This document shows positions 23,410-32,042 of a stretch of DNA of 64,000 bases, in pieces (position 1 is the first letter of the stretch; each line of letters opens with the position of its first letter). The notes beneath the pieces were generated by a model, which made no database searches, was not told the DNA's origin, and saw only the letters and a program-made list of their open reading frames with translations. The DNA lies in assembly GCA_913061235.1 (NCBI GenBank), contig CAJXTB010000024.1, forward strand, positions 1 through 64,000. Direction: 5' to 3'. Position numbers and translations under genes: made by a program. The DNA is from an uncultured Pseudomonadota bacterium (GTDB lineage Bacteria; Myxococcota_A; UBA796; GCA-2862545).

Positions 23410-23452
23410 AGAGAGGCGGTTAGGACGCTGATGGAGGTGTGAACTGCTGGAC

Positions 23453-24457
23453 GTGATTGTTGTTGGCGCCGGTGTTTCCGGTCTGAGCTGTGCACGAATC
23501 CTTCATGAAGCCGGCCTAGCGGTGGAACTGTTGGAGAAGTCCCGTGGAGTCGGCGGCCGTTGCCACACACGACGAATCGAGGGCCAGCCGGTCGACATGG
23601 GGGTGACGTTCTTACATGGAGACGACCCGGTTTTTCTCACGGCACTCGGCACCTATGTTGGGCACGACGCGTTTGAGTGGCCTGTGTCGCTTGCGGGAGA
23701 CGGGCCTACGTGTGCACCTGGCTCGTTGCGGTCATCCGTGCGGAGGGTCGCGATACCAGCGGGTCTGAATGCGTTTCCCAAAGCGCTAGCGGAAGGGCTC
23801 ACCATTCACCGGGAAACCATGGCGGGTTCAATCTCGATGGCCGACGGTGTGTGCCGGGTGACGTCGACTGCAGGAGCAGTTTTTGAGTCTCGCAAGGTCG
23901 TTTTGGCCATTCCGCTGGAACAAGCCAGAGACCTCTTGGGCACTATCAACACATCGTCCAAAGACATCGCTGGCCTTCGGGCACTCATGCAAATGTCGTC
24001 GTCGTCGTCTTGTCTGACCGTCGGAGCCCTGTACCCAGTGTCCACGCCGGACCCTGAATTCGATGTCATGCACCCACCGATGTCTTCGTGTGTGGCGCTT
24101 CTAAGTCACGACTCGTCAAAGAGAACCTCCCCCGCATACCGGGCTCTGGTCATTCAAGGGCGGACGAGTTGGTCCAGAGAACGCCTAGAAGCGCCGAAAG
24201 ACCTTTGGTCGCGTGCACTTTTGGAAGAAGCCGGTCGGTTACTCGGTAACTGGGCTAGTCAGCCACTTTTCGTCCATGAACACCGCTGGCGCTTTGCACG
24301 TATCGATGGTGCACCGGCGTTTCGTCGACCAGTGCTTACGCAGGTTGGCGGCGCTATGTTGGGGGTGACCGGCGAGGGGTTTAGCGAGGCAGGAGGGGTT
24401 GCAGGCGCCTTCGTCGCAGGACATGACCTCGCCGAACGCCTTTTGGAGGGTCTGTGA
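23453..24457 (+). CDS. FAD-dependent oxidoreductase, renalase-like
   Basis: A 334-aa flavoprotein. The N-terminal Rossmann motif IVVGAGVSGLSCARILHEAG binds FAD; LLEKSRGVGGRCHTRR follows as the amine-oxidase/renalase type GG motif, and the C-terminus ends in the second FAD-contact region (GVTGEGFSEAGGVAGAFVAG). Renalase-like enzymes oxidise dihydronicotinamide isomers; the bacterial substrate here is unknown. The start is uncertain: the GTG at 23453 begins the Rossmann motif directly, while GGAGG at 23433-23437 would suit an upstream CTG (23447). Its stop overlaps ribA as GTGA. Confidence 0.75.
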   Translation: MIVVGAGVSGLSCARILHEAGLAVELLEKSRGVGGRCHTRRIEGQPVDMGVTFLHGDDPVFLTALGTYVGHDAFEWPVSLAGDGPTCAPGSLRSSVRRVAIPAGLNAFPKALAEGLTIHRETMAGSISMADGVCRVTSTAGAVFESRKVVLAIPLEQARDLLGTINTSSKDIAGLRALMQMSSSSSCLTVGALYPVSTPDPEFDVMHPPMSSCVALLSHDSSKRTSPAYRALVIQGRTSWSRERLEAPKDLWSRALLEEAGRLLGNWASQPLFVHEHRWRFARIDGAPAFRRPVLTQVGGAMLGVTGEGFSEAGGVAGAFVAGHDLAERLLEGL

Positions 24458-25164
24458 ACAAGATTAGCGAGCGCAACCTCTCGGACTTGGTCGAGCGCGA
24501 CCAAGATCACGAGTGCTCTGGATACGGCAGCAACAACGTCTGTGTCCGAGTGGTGGCTGTCGCCGACCTGCCAACTGAGTTTGGGCACTTCAAGATCGTT
24601 GCCTTTTGGAACAATCGTGACGGCAAGGACCACATTGCGATCATCAAGGGCAATGTCGTCGGAGCGACATCTGTCCCTGTTCGCATTCACAGCGAGTGCT
24701 TGACCGGAGATGCGCTGGGCTCGTTGCGTTGTGACTGCCGCGCTCAGCTGCACGCCTCTCTGCGCCGCATTGCTGACGAAGAGGTGGGCGCTGTGCTCTA
24801 CCTGCGTCAGGAAGGTCGTGGCATTGGCCTGATGAATAAGATTCGAGCCTATTCCTTACAGGACGGTGGCCTGGATACTGTGGACGCGAACCTGGCTCTG
24901 GGCTTCCGCGATGACGAGCGCGAGTACAGCGTTGCGGCCCACATGGTCAACAGTCTCGATATTCAGTCGATTCGACTCATCACCAACAACCCGAACAAGC
25001 TCGGGCAGATGCGTGAGCTCGGCATTGATGTTGAGGGGCGAATTCCCCACGTGATGCCGCTGACCCCCGAGAATGCGGATTACCTGCGTACAAAGGCTGA
25101 GCGGTCGGGACACCTGATCGAGCAAGCAGACTTGGTTCTTCCGAATTCGAGCGACCAACGCTAG
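24454..25164 (+). CDS. ribA: GTP cyclohydrolase II (RibA)
   Basis: A 236-aa enzyme of riboflavin synthesis, opening GTP to 2,5-diamino-6-ribosylamino-pyrimidinone phosphate. The zinc cysteines are in SECLTGDALGSLRCDCRAQL, catalytic residues in YLRQEGRGIGLMNKI, and substrate contacts in LITNNPNKLGQM. Not fused to RibB. The GTG start at 24454 overlaps the preceding stop as GTGA. It stands apart from other riboflavin genes. Confidence 0.93.
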   Translation: MNKISERNLSDLVERDQDHECSGYGSNNVCVRVVAVADLPTEFGHFKIVAFWNNRDGKDHIAIIKGNVVGATSVPVRIHSECLTGDALGSLRCDCRAQLHASLRRIADEEVGAVLYLRQEGRGIGLMNKIRAYSLQDGGLDTVDANLALGFRDDEREYSVAAHMVNSLDIQSIRLITNNPNKLGQMRELGIDVEGRIPHVMPLTPENADYLRTKAERSGHLIEQADLVLPNSSDQR

Positions 25165-25297
25165 CGTTGCTGTTCTGACTATCGGTGGTGTTTCTACTGT
25201 TCCGTCGTTGCCAAGGTCTGTGTTGCCCGCTCGCGGGCAGCCTAGGGCTGGGAGACGGGCGATAGGTTGAACCAATGCCAAAGTGGCAAGTGGTAGG

Positions 25298-25756
25298 GTG
25301 GGGAGTCTTCCGCCCGAGCGTTTCCGGTATCTCTTCTCCCCATTGGTGCTGCGGTAGTCGTGGGGGACCATCTTTGGCGTCCTGGCGCTGCACTTTGGGA
25401 AGCAACGGGCAGGGGGCGAGGCAGAGCAACAGCCGAACGTACTCAACGATGAAGTGCCGGACGCGCTGGTGTGCTGTGATGCGAACGTTTCGATTGTGCA
25501 GAGCAATCTTGGGCTTCAGCAGCGGCTTGGCTACCCGTCCAACATCGCGAAGGGACTGACGCTCACGCAGTTGGCCGTGGAAGGGGAGAGGCGTCGCCTG
25601 ATGTGTCGGCTGACTGCGGTCGCTGGTCCGCCAACATCCTTCGAAGTGGAGTGTCGTCGAGTGGACGGTGAGCCGTGTGCGACGGAATGGCACATTGCCC
25701 GTGGGCGTGACGACCGGATGGTCATGAGCATTCCCAGGGAACGGCAAGAGCCGTAA
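25298..25756 (+). pseudogene. Interrupted membrane-anchored PAS-like protein (in-frame TAG)
   Basis: One reading frame runs from GTG 25298 to the stop at 25754-25756 but is broken by TAG at 25355-25357. Before it: MGSLPPERFRYLFSPLVLR; after it a hydrophobic segment (WGTIFGVLALHFG) and a linker, then a PAS-like domain of about 90 residues (CDANVSIVQSNLGLQQRLGY ... VECRRVDGEPCATEW). From 25454 the intact part could be made alone from a GTG as a 100-aa protein. An alternative reading is two compensating one-base indels near 25340 and in the GGGGG at 25362-25366, which would give a smoother membrane helix (IGAAVVVG-TIFGVLALHFG). Decay or sequence error cannot be told apart from here. Confidence 0.5.
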
Positions 25757-25840
25757 GGTGGCCGTAGTCGGTATCGGTTGCGGTAATGTCGTAGATGATG
25801 GTGCTACACGCCACAGCCGTGAGCGTGCTGAATCGCGGAC

Positions 25841-26245
25841 CTACGCAAGGATTGGTAGCAAGACGATGTAGGTGAGAACATCGGTTGCGGTAGCATCTGC
25901 GGGACCATCTGCGGTCATCGCACGTGCCGCCGTCAGTGCTAGGCTTCCCGAGACGAGGATTGCCGCCGCGAGCCGTCAGTTGCCCGTTTGTCGAAGGATG
26001 AGAGGACTCAGCAGCGCGCAGTTGATGGTTGCAAAGAGCAGGCCTGTGATTGCGGGGTTGGATTCGTCGGCTGTTCCGGCGATGTGCACGATGACCGTTG
26101 TGCTGAGGAGCACAAAGAGCAGCCACATTGTCATGATGCCACGGCTCTGCTGGCGCGTAATCGGGTTGGTCAGTATGGATTGCGGGGGCAGCATGCCCGA
26201 CCAGGTGCGCCGTGTGTCCACGTCAGACGCATGTGCGTCAGGCAT
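25841..26245 (-). pseudogene. Four-helix membrane protein interrupted by in-frame TGA
   Basis: From ATG 26245 the frame gives 89 residues with two membrane helices (IMTMWLLFVLLSTTVIVHIAG and ITGLLFATINCALLSPLIL), then TGA at 25976-25978. The same frame goes on for 44 codons to TAG at 25841 and contains two more hydrophobic segments (RLAAAILVSGSLALTAARAM and TDVLTYIVLLPILA), so a 134-residue four-helix protein is read through the TGA. Options: a recent nonsense mutation, readthrough, or selenocysteine (a selC gene is 12 kb away). No clear SECIS-like hairpin right after the TGA could be found by eye. Family unknown. Confidence 0.5.
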
Positions 26246-26340
26246 GTTGCCATCCGACCCATAGTTTACGCCAAGGGAACTGCATCGCGTGGGTGACGCT
26301 TGTGGCAGGCACCGGTGTCCAAGTGACTCAAGGAGGTCAT

Positions 26341-27651
26341 ATGACACGGTCACTACTCGGTTTGGCAGCTCTGGTTGCACTGCCTGCATGGGCTCAAGAA
26401 CCTGCAGCAGAGGTGCGCACACCCTACGAGACGGTGGTCGAACGACCGCTCGGAACGACCTCCCCAGTTTCGTCGTCATCTCCTGGCGTACCGGAGGCGA
26501 GCGGCCATTCCGCGGTTGCGCCCGACGCCGGTACGCCGGAGGTGACGGCCTACGATGCCGCGATGTCCAATGCCCAACGCAGTGTTTCGCCAGCTCCTGC
26601 AAGCCTGGTCAAAGAGCCACTAGAAAGCGTCAGCACGACGGTGAGTACGACGGCCAGCGACTCTCCTTGGGCGCAAGCTGTGGCGGGGAAACAGACAGGG
26701 CTAGATTTCGAGAGTGTCGCGGCACCCACCAATCCCGTTGAGCCGGTGATTCGTGAGTCCCCAGCGCCGTTCACTCCGGCTCCGTCGGCGGTTGAAACTC
26801 CAGCTGACTTGGCGGCCTCGGCTCCAGCTCCGGCTCCAGCTGTCTTGGCGGCCCCGGCCTCGGCTCCAACTCCGTCGGCGGCTCCAACTCCGTCGGCGGC
26901 TCCAGCTCTGGTGGCGGCCCCGGTCTCGCAAGCTCCGTTGGCGGCCCCGGTCTCGCAAGCTCCGTTGGCGGCTCCTACGCTACCCGCGGTTCCAGCAGCT
27001 GTCTCACACTCAGAGGCTCCTGCGTTTATGCCTCCGGGACCGACTGAAGACGATGACCGACGCGAGCGTGCAACAAGAGTGAACGCGGAATTCCACCCGG
27101 CTCCATCTACTCCAGCTACCAAGCCAACGGGTTCAGATTCGCGGGAGGAAGCGCGCCGCGAACGTCGTGAGCAGCGAACCGTGTTTGGCCCTCGTCGGCA
27201 CACGCGGTTCGTTGGCTTGTACGGTGGCGGTTCGCTTGGTGCGCCAGGTTTTGGTGGGCCGAGCTCGGGAGCCTTGGAAGTCGGGGCACTTGTGGGTGGG
27301 TCTCTCCGTCTTGGAGCGGAATTCCGTGGCTTGTCCTACGGCCGTTCTGGACCCGATGTACGCCTGGCCTCGAGCGGCTTCGTCATCGGTTGGGCCTTCA
27401 AGACCCGGGCCATGATTCATCCGACCGCTGATGTGGTTCTGGGCGGCGGATTGGTGTCTCACCAGGATGGGCGCGTGATGGGGGCTGTTGGTCTCACCGC
27501 GGTGCGTGGTGGCGCCGAGCTGAACCTGACGCGCAGCGTTCGACTGACTGCCGCCGTTGGGTGGCGCGGGATTGCCGCTCCCAACCGTGAGGTACGCCGT
27601 GACCTAGACGGATTTGAAGGCCTGGTCGGTGTTCGGGTGGGTTGGTTTTAG
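26341..27651 (+). CDS. Exported protein with Ala/Pro repeat linker and outer-membrane barrel domain
   Basis: A 436-aa protein. Signal peptide MTRSLLGLAALVALPAWAQE; residues about 150-260 are an Ala/Pro/Val-rich linker with repeated units (PTPSAA, APVSQAPLA) that show up as DNA repeats near 26860-26980; the last 150 residues alternate strands (RFVGLYGGGSLGAPGFG, ALVGGSLRLGAEFRGLSYG) and end in ...VGVRVGWF, a terminal aromatic typical of outer-membrane barrels. AGGAGG ten bases before ATG 26341 fixes the start; the longer frame from 26212 is not needed. No specific function recognised. Confidence 0.75.
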   Translation: MTRSLLGLAALVALPAWAQEPAAEVRTPYETVVERPLGTTSPVSSSSPGVPEASGHSAVAPDAGTPEVTAYDAAMSNAQRSVSPAPASLVKEPLESVSTTVSTTASDSPWAQAVAGKQTGLDFESVAAPTNPVEPVIRESPAPFTPAPSAVETPADLAASAPAPAPAVLAAPASAPTPSAAPTPSAAPALVAAPVSQAPLAAPVSQAPLAAPTLPAVPAAVSHSEAPAFMPPGPTEDDDRRERATRVNAEFHPAPSTPATKPTGSDSREEARRERREQRTVFGPRRHTRFVGLYGGGSLGAPGFGGPSSGALEVGALVGGSLRLGAEFRGLSYGRSGPDVRLASSGFVIGWAFKTRAMIHPTADVVLGGGLVSHQDGRVMGAVGLTAVRGGAELNLTRSVRLTAAVGWRGIAAPNREVRRDLDGFEGLVGVRVGWF

Positions 27652-28008
27652 ACCGCTGGCACCGGATCCGGGACCCCATCCCCTGGATCCGCTGACCTGT
27701 GGATAACTTTATGGATTTCTTGGGCACGGCTTGTGGGGAAACTCGCGAGATCGTGCTTGAAACTTTTTTTTCGACGATAATTTGCGGAAAACACGCGTTG
27801 AATCGTTGTGGACGATCCTGGGGACTTGACAGTCACTGCGGCTAGGTTCGGTCCCGGCATGGACTGGGTCGGCGAGTGCATGACGACAGCGTTGTGTCGG
27901 TACATCGTGTGCAGCGCCGAGCGAGGCAGGTGGATGTATGGGCGGACCGGAGCGTCACGCGACAGGTGCCACATGTGACTGCCGAATTCGATCCCAAAAC
28001 GCAACAAA
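27652..28008. other. Intergenic region with a consensus DnaA box
   Basis: No protein-like frame. Contains one perfect DnaA box, TTATCCACA on the minus strand (27698-27706), a near match TGTGGGGAA a little downstream, a T8 run (from about 27763) and A/T-rich DNA. It is not near dnaA or other origin markers, so I do not call an origin. It should contain the terminator of the preceding gene, but I see no clear one. Confidence 0.45.
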
Positions 28009-28032
28009 CCCCTCAAGGAGAACCTTGAGGGG
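28009..28032 (-). terminator. Rho-independent terminator of tRNA-Gly
   Basis: A perfect 10-bp stem CCCCTCAAGG / CCTTGAGGGG with a 4-base loop, followed on the minus strand by TTTGTTGCGTTTT. It lies 11 bp beyond the tRNA 3' end. Confidence 0.85.
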
Positions 28033-28042
28033 TCTGGGTGTA

Positions 28043-28118
28043 TGGAGCGGGCGACGAGACTCGAACTCGCGACATCCAGCATGGCAAGCTGGTGCTCTAC
28101 CAACTGAGCTACACCCGC
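28043..28118 (-). tRNA. tRNA-Gly (anticodon GCC)
   Basis: A standard 76-nt cloverleaf. Acceptor GCGGGTG pairs with CGCCCGC (one G-U), the D arm has AGCTCAGTTGGTAGAGC, the anticodon stem CCAGC/GCTGG encloses TTGCCAT with anticodon GCC, and the T arm reads GCGAG-TTCGAGT-CTCGT. CCA is encoded. A terminator follows directly. Confidence 0.95.
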
Positions 28119-28177
28119 AGAGCGCCGCGTTTCTAATTCATCTACGCGCTGTGTCCACCAAAATCTGTGGGTTCATT

Positions 28178-29203
28178 TTAGGGGCTCGCTGCATTGTGAC
28201 CGTCGCGCCGTAGACGACGAATGAGCCCCGGTCCCTGAAAAATCAGAGACGAATACAACTGTACGGCAACGCAGCCTGCTTCCAACAAATCTTGCACTTG
28301 GTCCGCAGATTCAATGCCGCCCACCCCTATGACCGGGATGCGTCCTGCTGAGGCGGCCAAGGCCACCTGGATTCGGTCGCGAGCGAACGGCCACAAGGGA
28401 GCGCCTGACATTCCGCCACCTTGGTTTGGGTCGGTGGAGAGCAGGTCGCGTCGGATGGTTGTGTTGGTGGCGATGATGGCGTCGACGCCAGCGGTGTGTG
28501 CGAGCTCGACGGCGTCGTGGATGGCTTCGTCCGTCAGGTCGGGAGCGAGCTTCAGCGTTGTGGGAGTGCCGTTGGCAGCTCCAAGGACGGCATCAAGAAT
28601 GCGTCGTAGTGGATCGGCGTCTTGAAGCGATCGCAGCCCGGGTGTGTTTGGGGAGCTGACGTTGACGGTGAAGTAGTCGGCGACGTCAGCAAGGCGGCGG
28701 GCCGATGTCGCGTAGTCCTCTGCGGCGTCTTCTAGGGCCGTGACCTTGCTCTTGCCGATGTTTGCCCCCACCGGCACGCTCGGCCAGTGCCCGCGGCCCT
28801 TCAGGTGCTCCATGCGCTTGGCTAGCGCCGCACTACCGCCGTTGTTGAAGCCCATGCGATTGATGATGGCGCGTTCGTCGACCAATCGGAACATCCGCGG
28901 CTTTGGGTTGCCCGGTTGAGCATGAGCGGTGACGGTCCCGACCTCAATGAATCCGAATCCGAGCGCTGGCCAGAAGGGGATGGCCACTCCGTCCTTGTCC
29001 AGCCCGGCGGCGAGACCGATTGGGCTGGGAAGGGTGTGCCCAAACAGGGTTGTGGGCTGGGGCGGAGCGGTGCAGAGAGGGCGAGCGATTGCCCCCAGCA
29101 GCCGAGGCGCAGCGCCCAACGTGCTGAGCGTTAGGTGATGGGCGGTCTCAGCGTCCAGTGAGAACAGCAACGGTCGACCCAAGGCCCACAGCGCGTTCAT
29201 CAT
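28178..29203 (-). CDS. pyrD: Dihydroorotate dehydrogenase (class 2, quinone-linked)
   Basis: A 341-aa enzyme oxidising dihydroorotate to orotate in pyrimidine synthesis. The N-terminal helices (ALWALGRPLLFSLDAETAHH) are the class 2 membrane/quinone-binding extension. FMN and substrate motifs: PIGLAAGLDKDG, NRMGFNNGG, NVSSPNTPGLRSLQ (with the catalytic Ser), IATNTT, and IGVGGIESADQVQDLLEAG. The start is one of two adjacent ATGs (29203 and 29200) overlapping the upstream gene's stop, so the two are translationally coupled. Confidence 0.94.
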   Translation of the reverse strand: MMNALWALGRPLLFSLDAETAHHLTLSTLGAAPRLLGAIARPLCTAPPQPTTLFGHTLPSPIGLAAGLDKDGVAIPFWPALGFGFIEVGTVTAHAQPGNPKPRMFRLVDERAIINRMGFNNGGSAALAKRMEHLKGRGHWPSVPVGANIGKSKVTALEDAAEDYATSARRLADVADYFTVNVSSPNTPGLRSLQDADPLRRILDAVLGAANGTPTTLKLAPDLTDEAIHDAVELAHTAGVDAIIATNTTIRRDLLSTDPNQGGGMSGAPLWPFARDRIQVALAASAGRIPVIGVGGIESADQVQDLLEAGCVAVQLYSSLIFQGPGLIRRLRRDGHNAASP

Positions 29204-29820
29204 CCGCGCTTCTTCCGTAGCGGGCGGTTCTCCCACGCGTCACGCAGCGTGGGTAGGTTGCCGCGGAAGTAGTCGAAGAACGACGCTACCGTGACCAGCG
29301 TGATGAAGAACATCAGCCAGTAGGGCACTTGCTCGAGCGGCCATGCCGGGAACAGGGCTTCAAGGACGATGACTGCCATGATGAGCTGTGTGCCCACACC
29401 CTGAACGACCGCCTTTATCTTACCCGTTGGACGCGCATCAATGATGACGTCTCGAGTTGCAGCGACCGTACGGAAGAACGAGATAGCGGCATCTCGGTAG
29501 AAAATGGCAAGAACCATCCACAGGCTGGCGACATCAATCGCGTACAGGCCCAAGAAGATGGTGTACCGACAGAATGCGTCACTGAATGGGTCGTACAGCT
29601 TACCGAAGTCGGTGACGAGCTTGTAGCGACGGGCAATCCAACCATCGAGCAGGTCAGTGAGCTCTAGGACCAGTGCAAGCACAGCGGCAGCGACGGTCCA
29701 CCACACGCTGCCACCATTGTGACCAGCGACAAGTAGTGCCACAGCAACCGGCGCCAGCGGTAGCCGCAGCGAGGTCACTATGTTTGGGTCGATGGGGGCG
29801 CGCTCCATGAGTGCGAGCAT
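29200..29820 (-). CDS. CDP-alcohol phosphatidyltransferase
   Basis: A 206-aa integral membrane enzyme of phospholipid synthesis. It contains the family signature D-x2-DG-x2-AR-x8-G-x3-D-x3-D as LTDLLDGWIARRYKLVTDFG then KLYDPFSD, with about six membrane helices. It transfers a phosphatidyl group from CDP-diacylglycerol to an alcohol (glycerol phosphate, serine or similar); which one cannot be told. Start ATG 29820 (or 29808) is chosen because the upstream gene ends at 29828. A second family member is directly upstream. Confidence 0.85.
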   Translation of the reverse strand: MLALMERAPIDPNIVTSLRLPLAPVAVALLVAGHNGGSVWWTVAAAVLALVLELTDLLDGWIARRYKLVTDFGKLYDPFSDAFCRYTIFLGLYAIDVASLWMVLAIFYRDAAISFFRTVAATRDVIIDARPTGKIKAVVQGVGTQLIMAVIVLEALFPAWPLEQVPYWLMFFITLVTVASFFDYFRGNLPTLRDAWENRPLRKKRG

Positions 29821-29827
29821 AGCGCGA

Positions 29828-30361
29828 TCAGGGCAGCGCGTCTGGGCCATGGCGCAGGTAGTTGACGGTAGCGAGGATGTTGAAGGCAATGCACACCCAC
29901 GCCACATGGCTTCCGACGGCCTGCCAGTCGATGTCCAGCCAGGGCCCGTGGAACAGAAGTAAGCCCAAGGCCGTGGCTTCAAGACTCACGGCGACGCGGC
30001 CTGCAAGGTTGACATCGAAGACGCGCCCGGAGCGTCGAGCGGAAATGAACACCACGCCAGTGATGATGTCGCGGAAGATCAGCAGCCCCGCGACCCAGCC
30101 GCTGACCCAACCAGCACCCCACAACCCGATCCACGTGATGTTCGTCAGTACCTTGTCACTGATGGGGTCGAGCCACCGTCCGAGCTCTCCGGTCGCATGA
30201 AGGGCTCGGGCGAGTGCACCGTCAACAAGGTCGGTGAGCATTGCGAGAGCGAACACGGGGAACGCCCACCGGCTTGGCTCGCCCGTGAGCAACAGGGCTG
30301 CAACAACGATGCCAGCAACGCCTCGGCTCGCGGTGACTGCATTGGGCAAGTGACGCAGCAA
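29828..30361 (-). CDS. CDP-alcohol phosphatidyltransferase, second copy (PgsA-like)
   Basis: A 177-aa membrane enzyme with the same signature (LTDLVDGALARALHATGELG then RWLDPISDK). The N-terminal LPNAVTASRGVAG resembles PgsA-type (phosphatidylglycerophosphate synthase) enzymes. No ATG begins the domain; a TTG at 30361 (TTG CTG CGT CAC) gives a natural start, and the frame upstream is not protein-like. It diverges from nadB. The two adjacent enzymes are different enough to have different alcohol substrates. Confidence 0.75.
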   Translation of the reverse strand: MLRHLPNAVTASRGVAGIVVAALLLTGEPSRWAFPVFALAMLTDLVDGALARALHATGELGRWLDPISDKVLTNITWIGLWGAGWVSGWVAGLLIFRDIITGVVFISARRSGRVFDVNLAGRVAVSLEATALGLLLFHGPWLDIDWQAVGSHVAWVCIAFNILATVNYLRHGPDALP

Positions 30362-30418
30362 TCGGGAGCCTTGGGTTGGGCGACAAGTAGGATATGGACC
30401 GCGTCCAGAGAGGTTTCT

Positions 30419-32035
30419 ATGTCTAATCACACCGATACGCTGGTCATTGGATCCGGCGCCGCCGGCATGTTCTTTGCCCTCAAGGCTGCCGAGCACGGCA
30501 AGGTGACCGTCATCACCAAGACCCAAGAGGTCCAAGAGAGCAACAGTCGCTACGCGCAAGGCGGAATTGCGGCGGTGTGGTCCGATGATGATTCCTTCGA
30601 CAACCACATCTCAGACACGCTTGTAGCGGGGGCTGGATTGTGTCGGCGTGAGGCGGTGGAGTTGACGGTACGGACCGGGCCGGAGCGTGTCCGTGAGCTC
30701 ATCGAGATTGGAACGGCGTTCACGGCATCTCACGACAACCCGGACGAATACTCCCTGCACCGCGAAGGCGGACACAGCCACCGTCGAATCCTGCACGCCG
30801 ATGACCTGACCGGCGCCGAGATTGTTCGCGCCCTGCACGCTCGCTGTGCTCAACACCCCAATATCCAGGTATTGGGTGAACACACAGCCATTGACCTCAT
30901 CACGGCGGGGTGGGTCGCTCGGCGCAGTGGAGAGATTTCTCCCGTCGAGGACCGGGTGCTCGGCGCGTATGTGTTGAACCGCCAGAACGATGAAGTGGAG
31001 GCTTGGGCGGCTTCGATTGTTGTGTTGGCGACCGGTGGAGCCGGCAAGGTCTACCAGTACACCACCAACCCACCGATTGCGACGGGCGATGGGATTGCCA
31101 TGGCCTGGCGTGCGGGTGCGGAAGTCGCGAATATGGAGTTCGTTCAGTTCCATCCGACGGCTCTGTACCACCACAAGCTGACCAGCTTTCTCATCAGTGA
31201 GGCGCTTCGCGGTGACGGCGGCATCTTGAGACTGCCGAATGGTGAAGCCTTCATGGAGCGCTACGACGAGCGCAAGGACCTCGCACCCCGCGACATTGTG
31301 GCCCGAGCCATCGACAACGAGCTCAAAGAGAAGGGGCTTGATTGTGTCTATCTGGACATGCGACACCTGTCGGCAGACGAGCTTGAACGCCGATACCCCA
31401 ACATTGACAAGGCCCTAAAGTCGGTCGAAATCGACATGTCAACGGACCTGATTCCGGTCGTACCCGCAGCCCACTATTTCTGCGGTGGGGTTCGCGTGGA
31501 CCTCAACGGAGCCACCAGTGTGCGCAACCTGTACGCTATTGGCGAGACCAGCTGTACGGGGCTTCACGGGGCGAACCGTCTGGCATCCAACTCGCTTCTT
31601 GAGGCTCTGGTTTACGCGCAAGCTGCGTGCGACCAGATTGCAGCGAACCGTGAAGTTGCGGAGGACCGTCCTGAGCTGCCTGTGTGGGATGTTGGCAGTG
31701 CGGCTCACAGTGATGAGCAGGTCATCATCCAACAGACATGGGGTGAAATTCGCCGATTCATGTGGAACTACGTTGGTATTGTTCGCACGCACCGCCGCCT
31801 GAAGCGCGCTGAACGCCGAATCGCTCTGGTGCAGGAAGAAATCCAAAAGTACTACTGGGATTTCAAGATTACGTCCGACCTTATCGAGCTTCGCAACCTG
31901 GCGACCACGGCCCAGCTGGTCGTGCGGTGTGCCTTGCTGCGTCGCGAGAGTCGCGGACTGCACTACACGCTGGACTTCCCAGAGTCGGACGCCCGGTTCA
32001 TCCGCGACACGGTCATCCAAAACACACGGTACTAG
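30419..32035 (+). CDS. nadB: L-aspartate oxidase
   Basis: A 538-aa flavoenzyme that makes iminoaspartate for NAD synthesis. FAD motif TLVIGSGAAGMFFALKAAEH, the succinate-dehydrogenase-like region SNSRYAQGGIAAVW, active-site stretch REGGHSHRRILHADD, MEFVQFHPTALYHH, and the C-terminal FAD contact LYAIGETSCTGLHGANRLAS are all present. Start ATG 30419 follows AGAGAGG. Its partner nadA is not in the window. Confidence 0.94.
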   Translation: MSNHTDTLVIGSGAAGMFFALKAAEHGKVTVITKTQEVQESNSRYAQGGIAAVWSDDDSFDNHISDTLVAGAGLCRREAVELTVRTGPERVRELIEIGTAFTASHDNPDEYSLHREGGHSHRRILHADDLTGAEIVRALHARCAQHPNIQVLGEHTAIDLITAGWVARRSGEISPVEDRVLGAYVLNRQNDEVEAWAASIVVLATGGAGKVYQYTTNPPIATGDGIAMAWRAGAEVANMEFVQFHPTALYHHKLTSFLISEALRGDGGILRLPNGEAFMERYDERKDLAPRDIVARAIDNELKEKGLDCVYLDMRHLSADELERRYPNIDKALKSVEIDMSTDLIPVVPAAHYFCGGVRVDLNGATSVRNLYAIGETSCTGLHGANRLASNSLLEALVYAQAACDQIAANREVAEDRPELPVWDVGSAAHSDEQVIIQQTWGEIRRFMWNYVGIVRTHRRLKRAERRIALVQEEIQKYYWDFKITSDLIELRNLATTAQLVVRCALLRRESRGLHYTLDFPESDARFIRDTVIQNTRY

Positions 32036-32042
32036 AGCTGTT

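Noticed and set aside
25722-26126. 134-codon minus-strand frame overlapping the interrupted membrane-protein gene
   Set aside because: Composition is rich in Arg, His and Ser with no hydrophobic or domain pattern; the other frame gives the membrane helices.
26860-26980. Tandem DNA repeats as a mobile or regulatory element
   Set aside because: They are in frame and encode the Ala/Pro/Val linker of an exported protein.
27698-27706. Chromosomal origin at the DnaA box
   Set aside because: Only one perfect box, and no dnaA, dnaN, gidA/parA or similar genes nearby.
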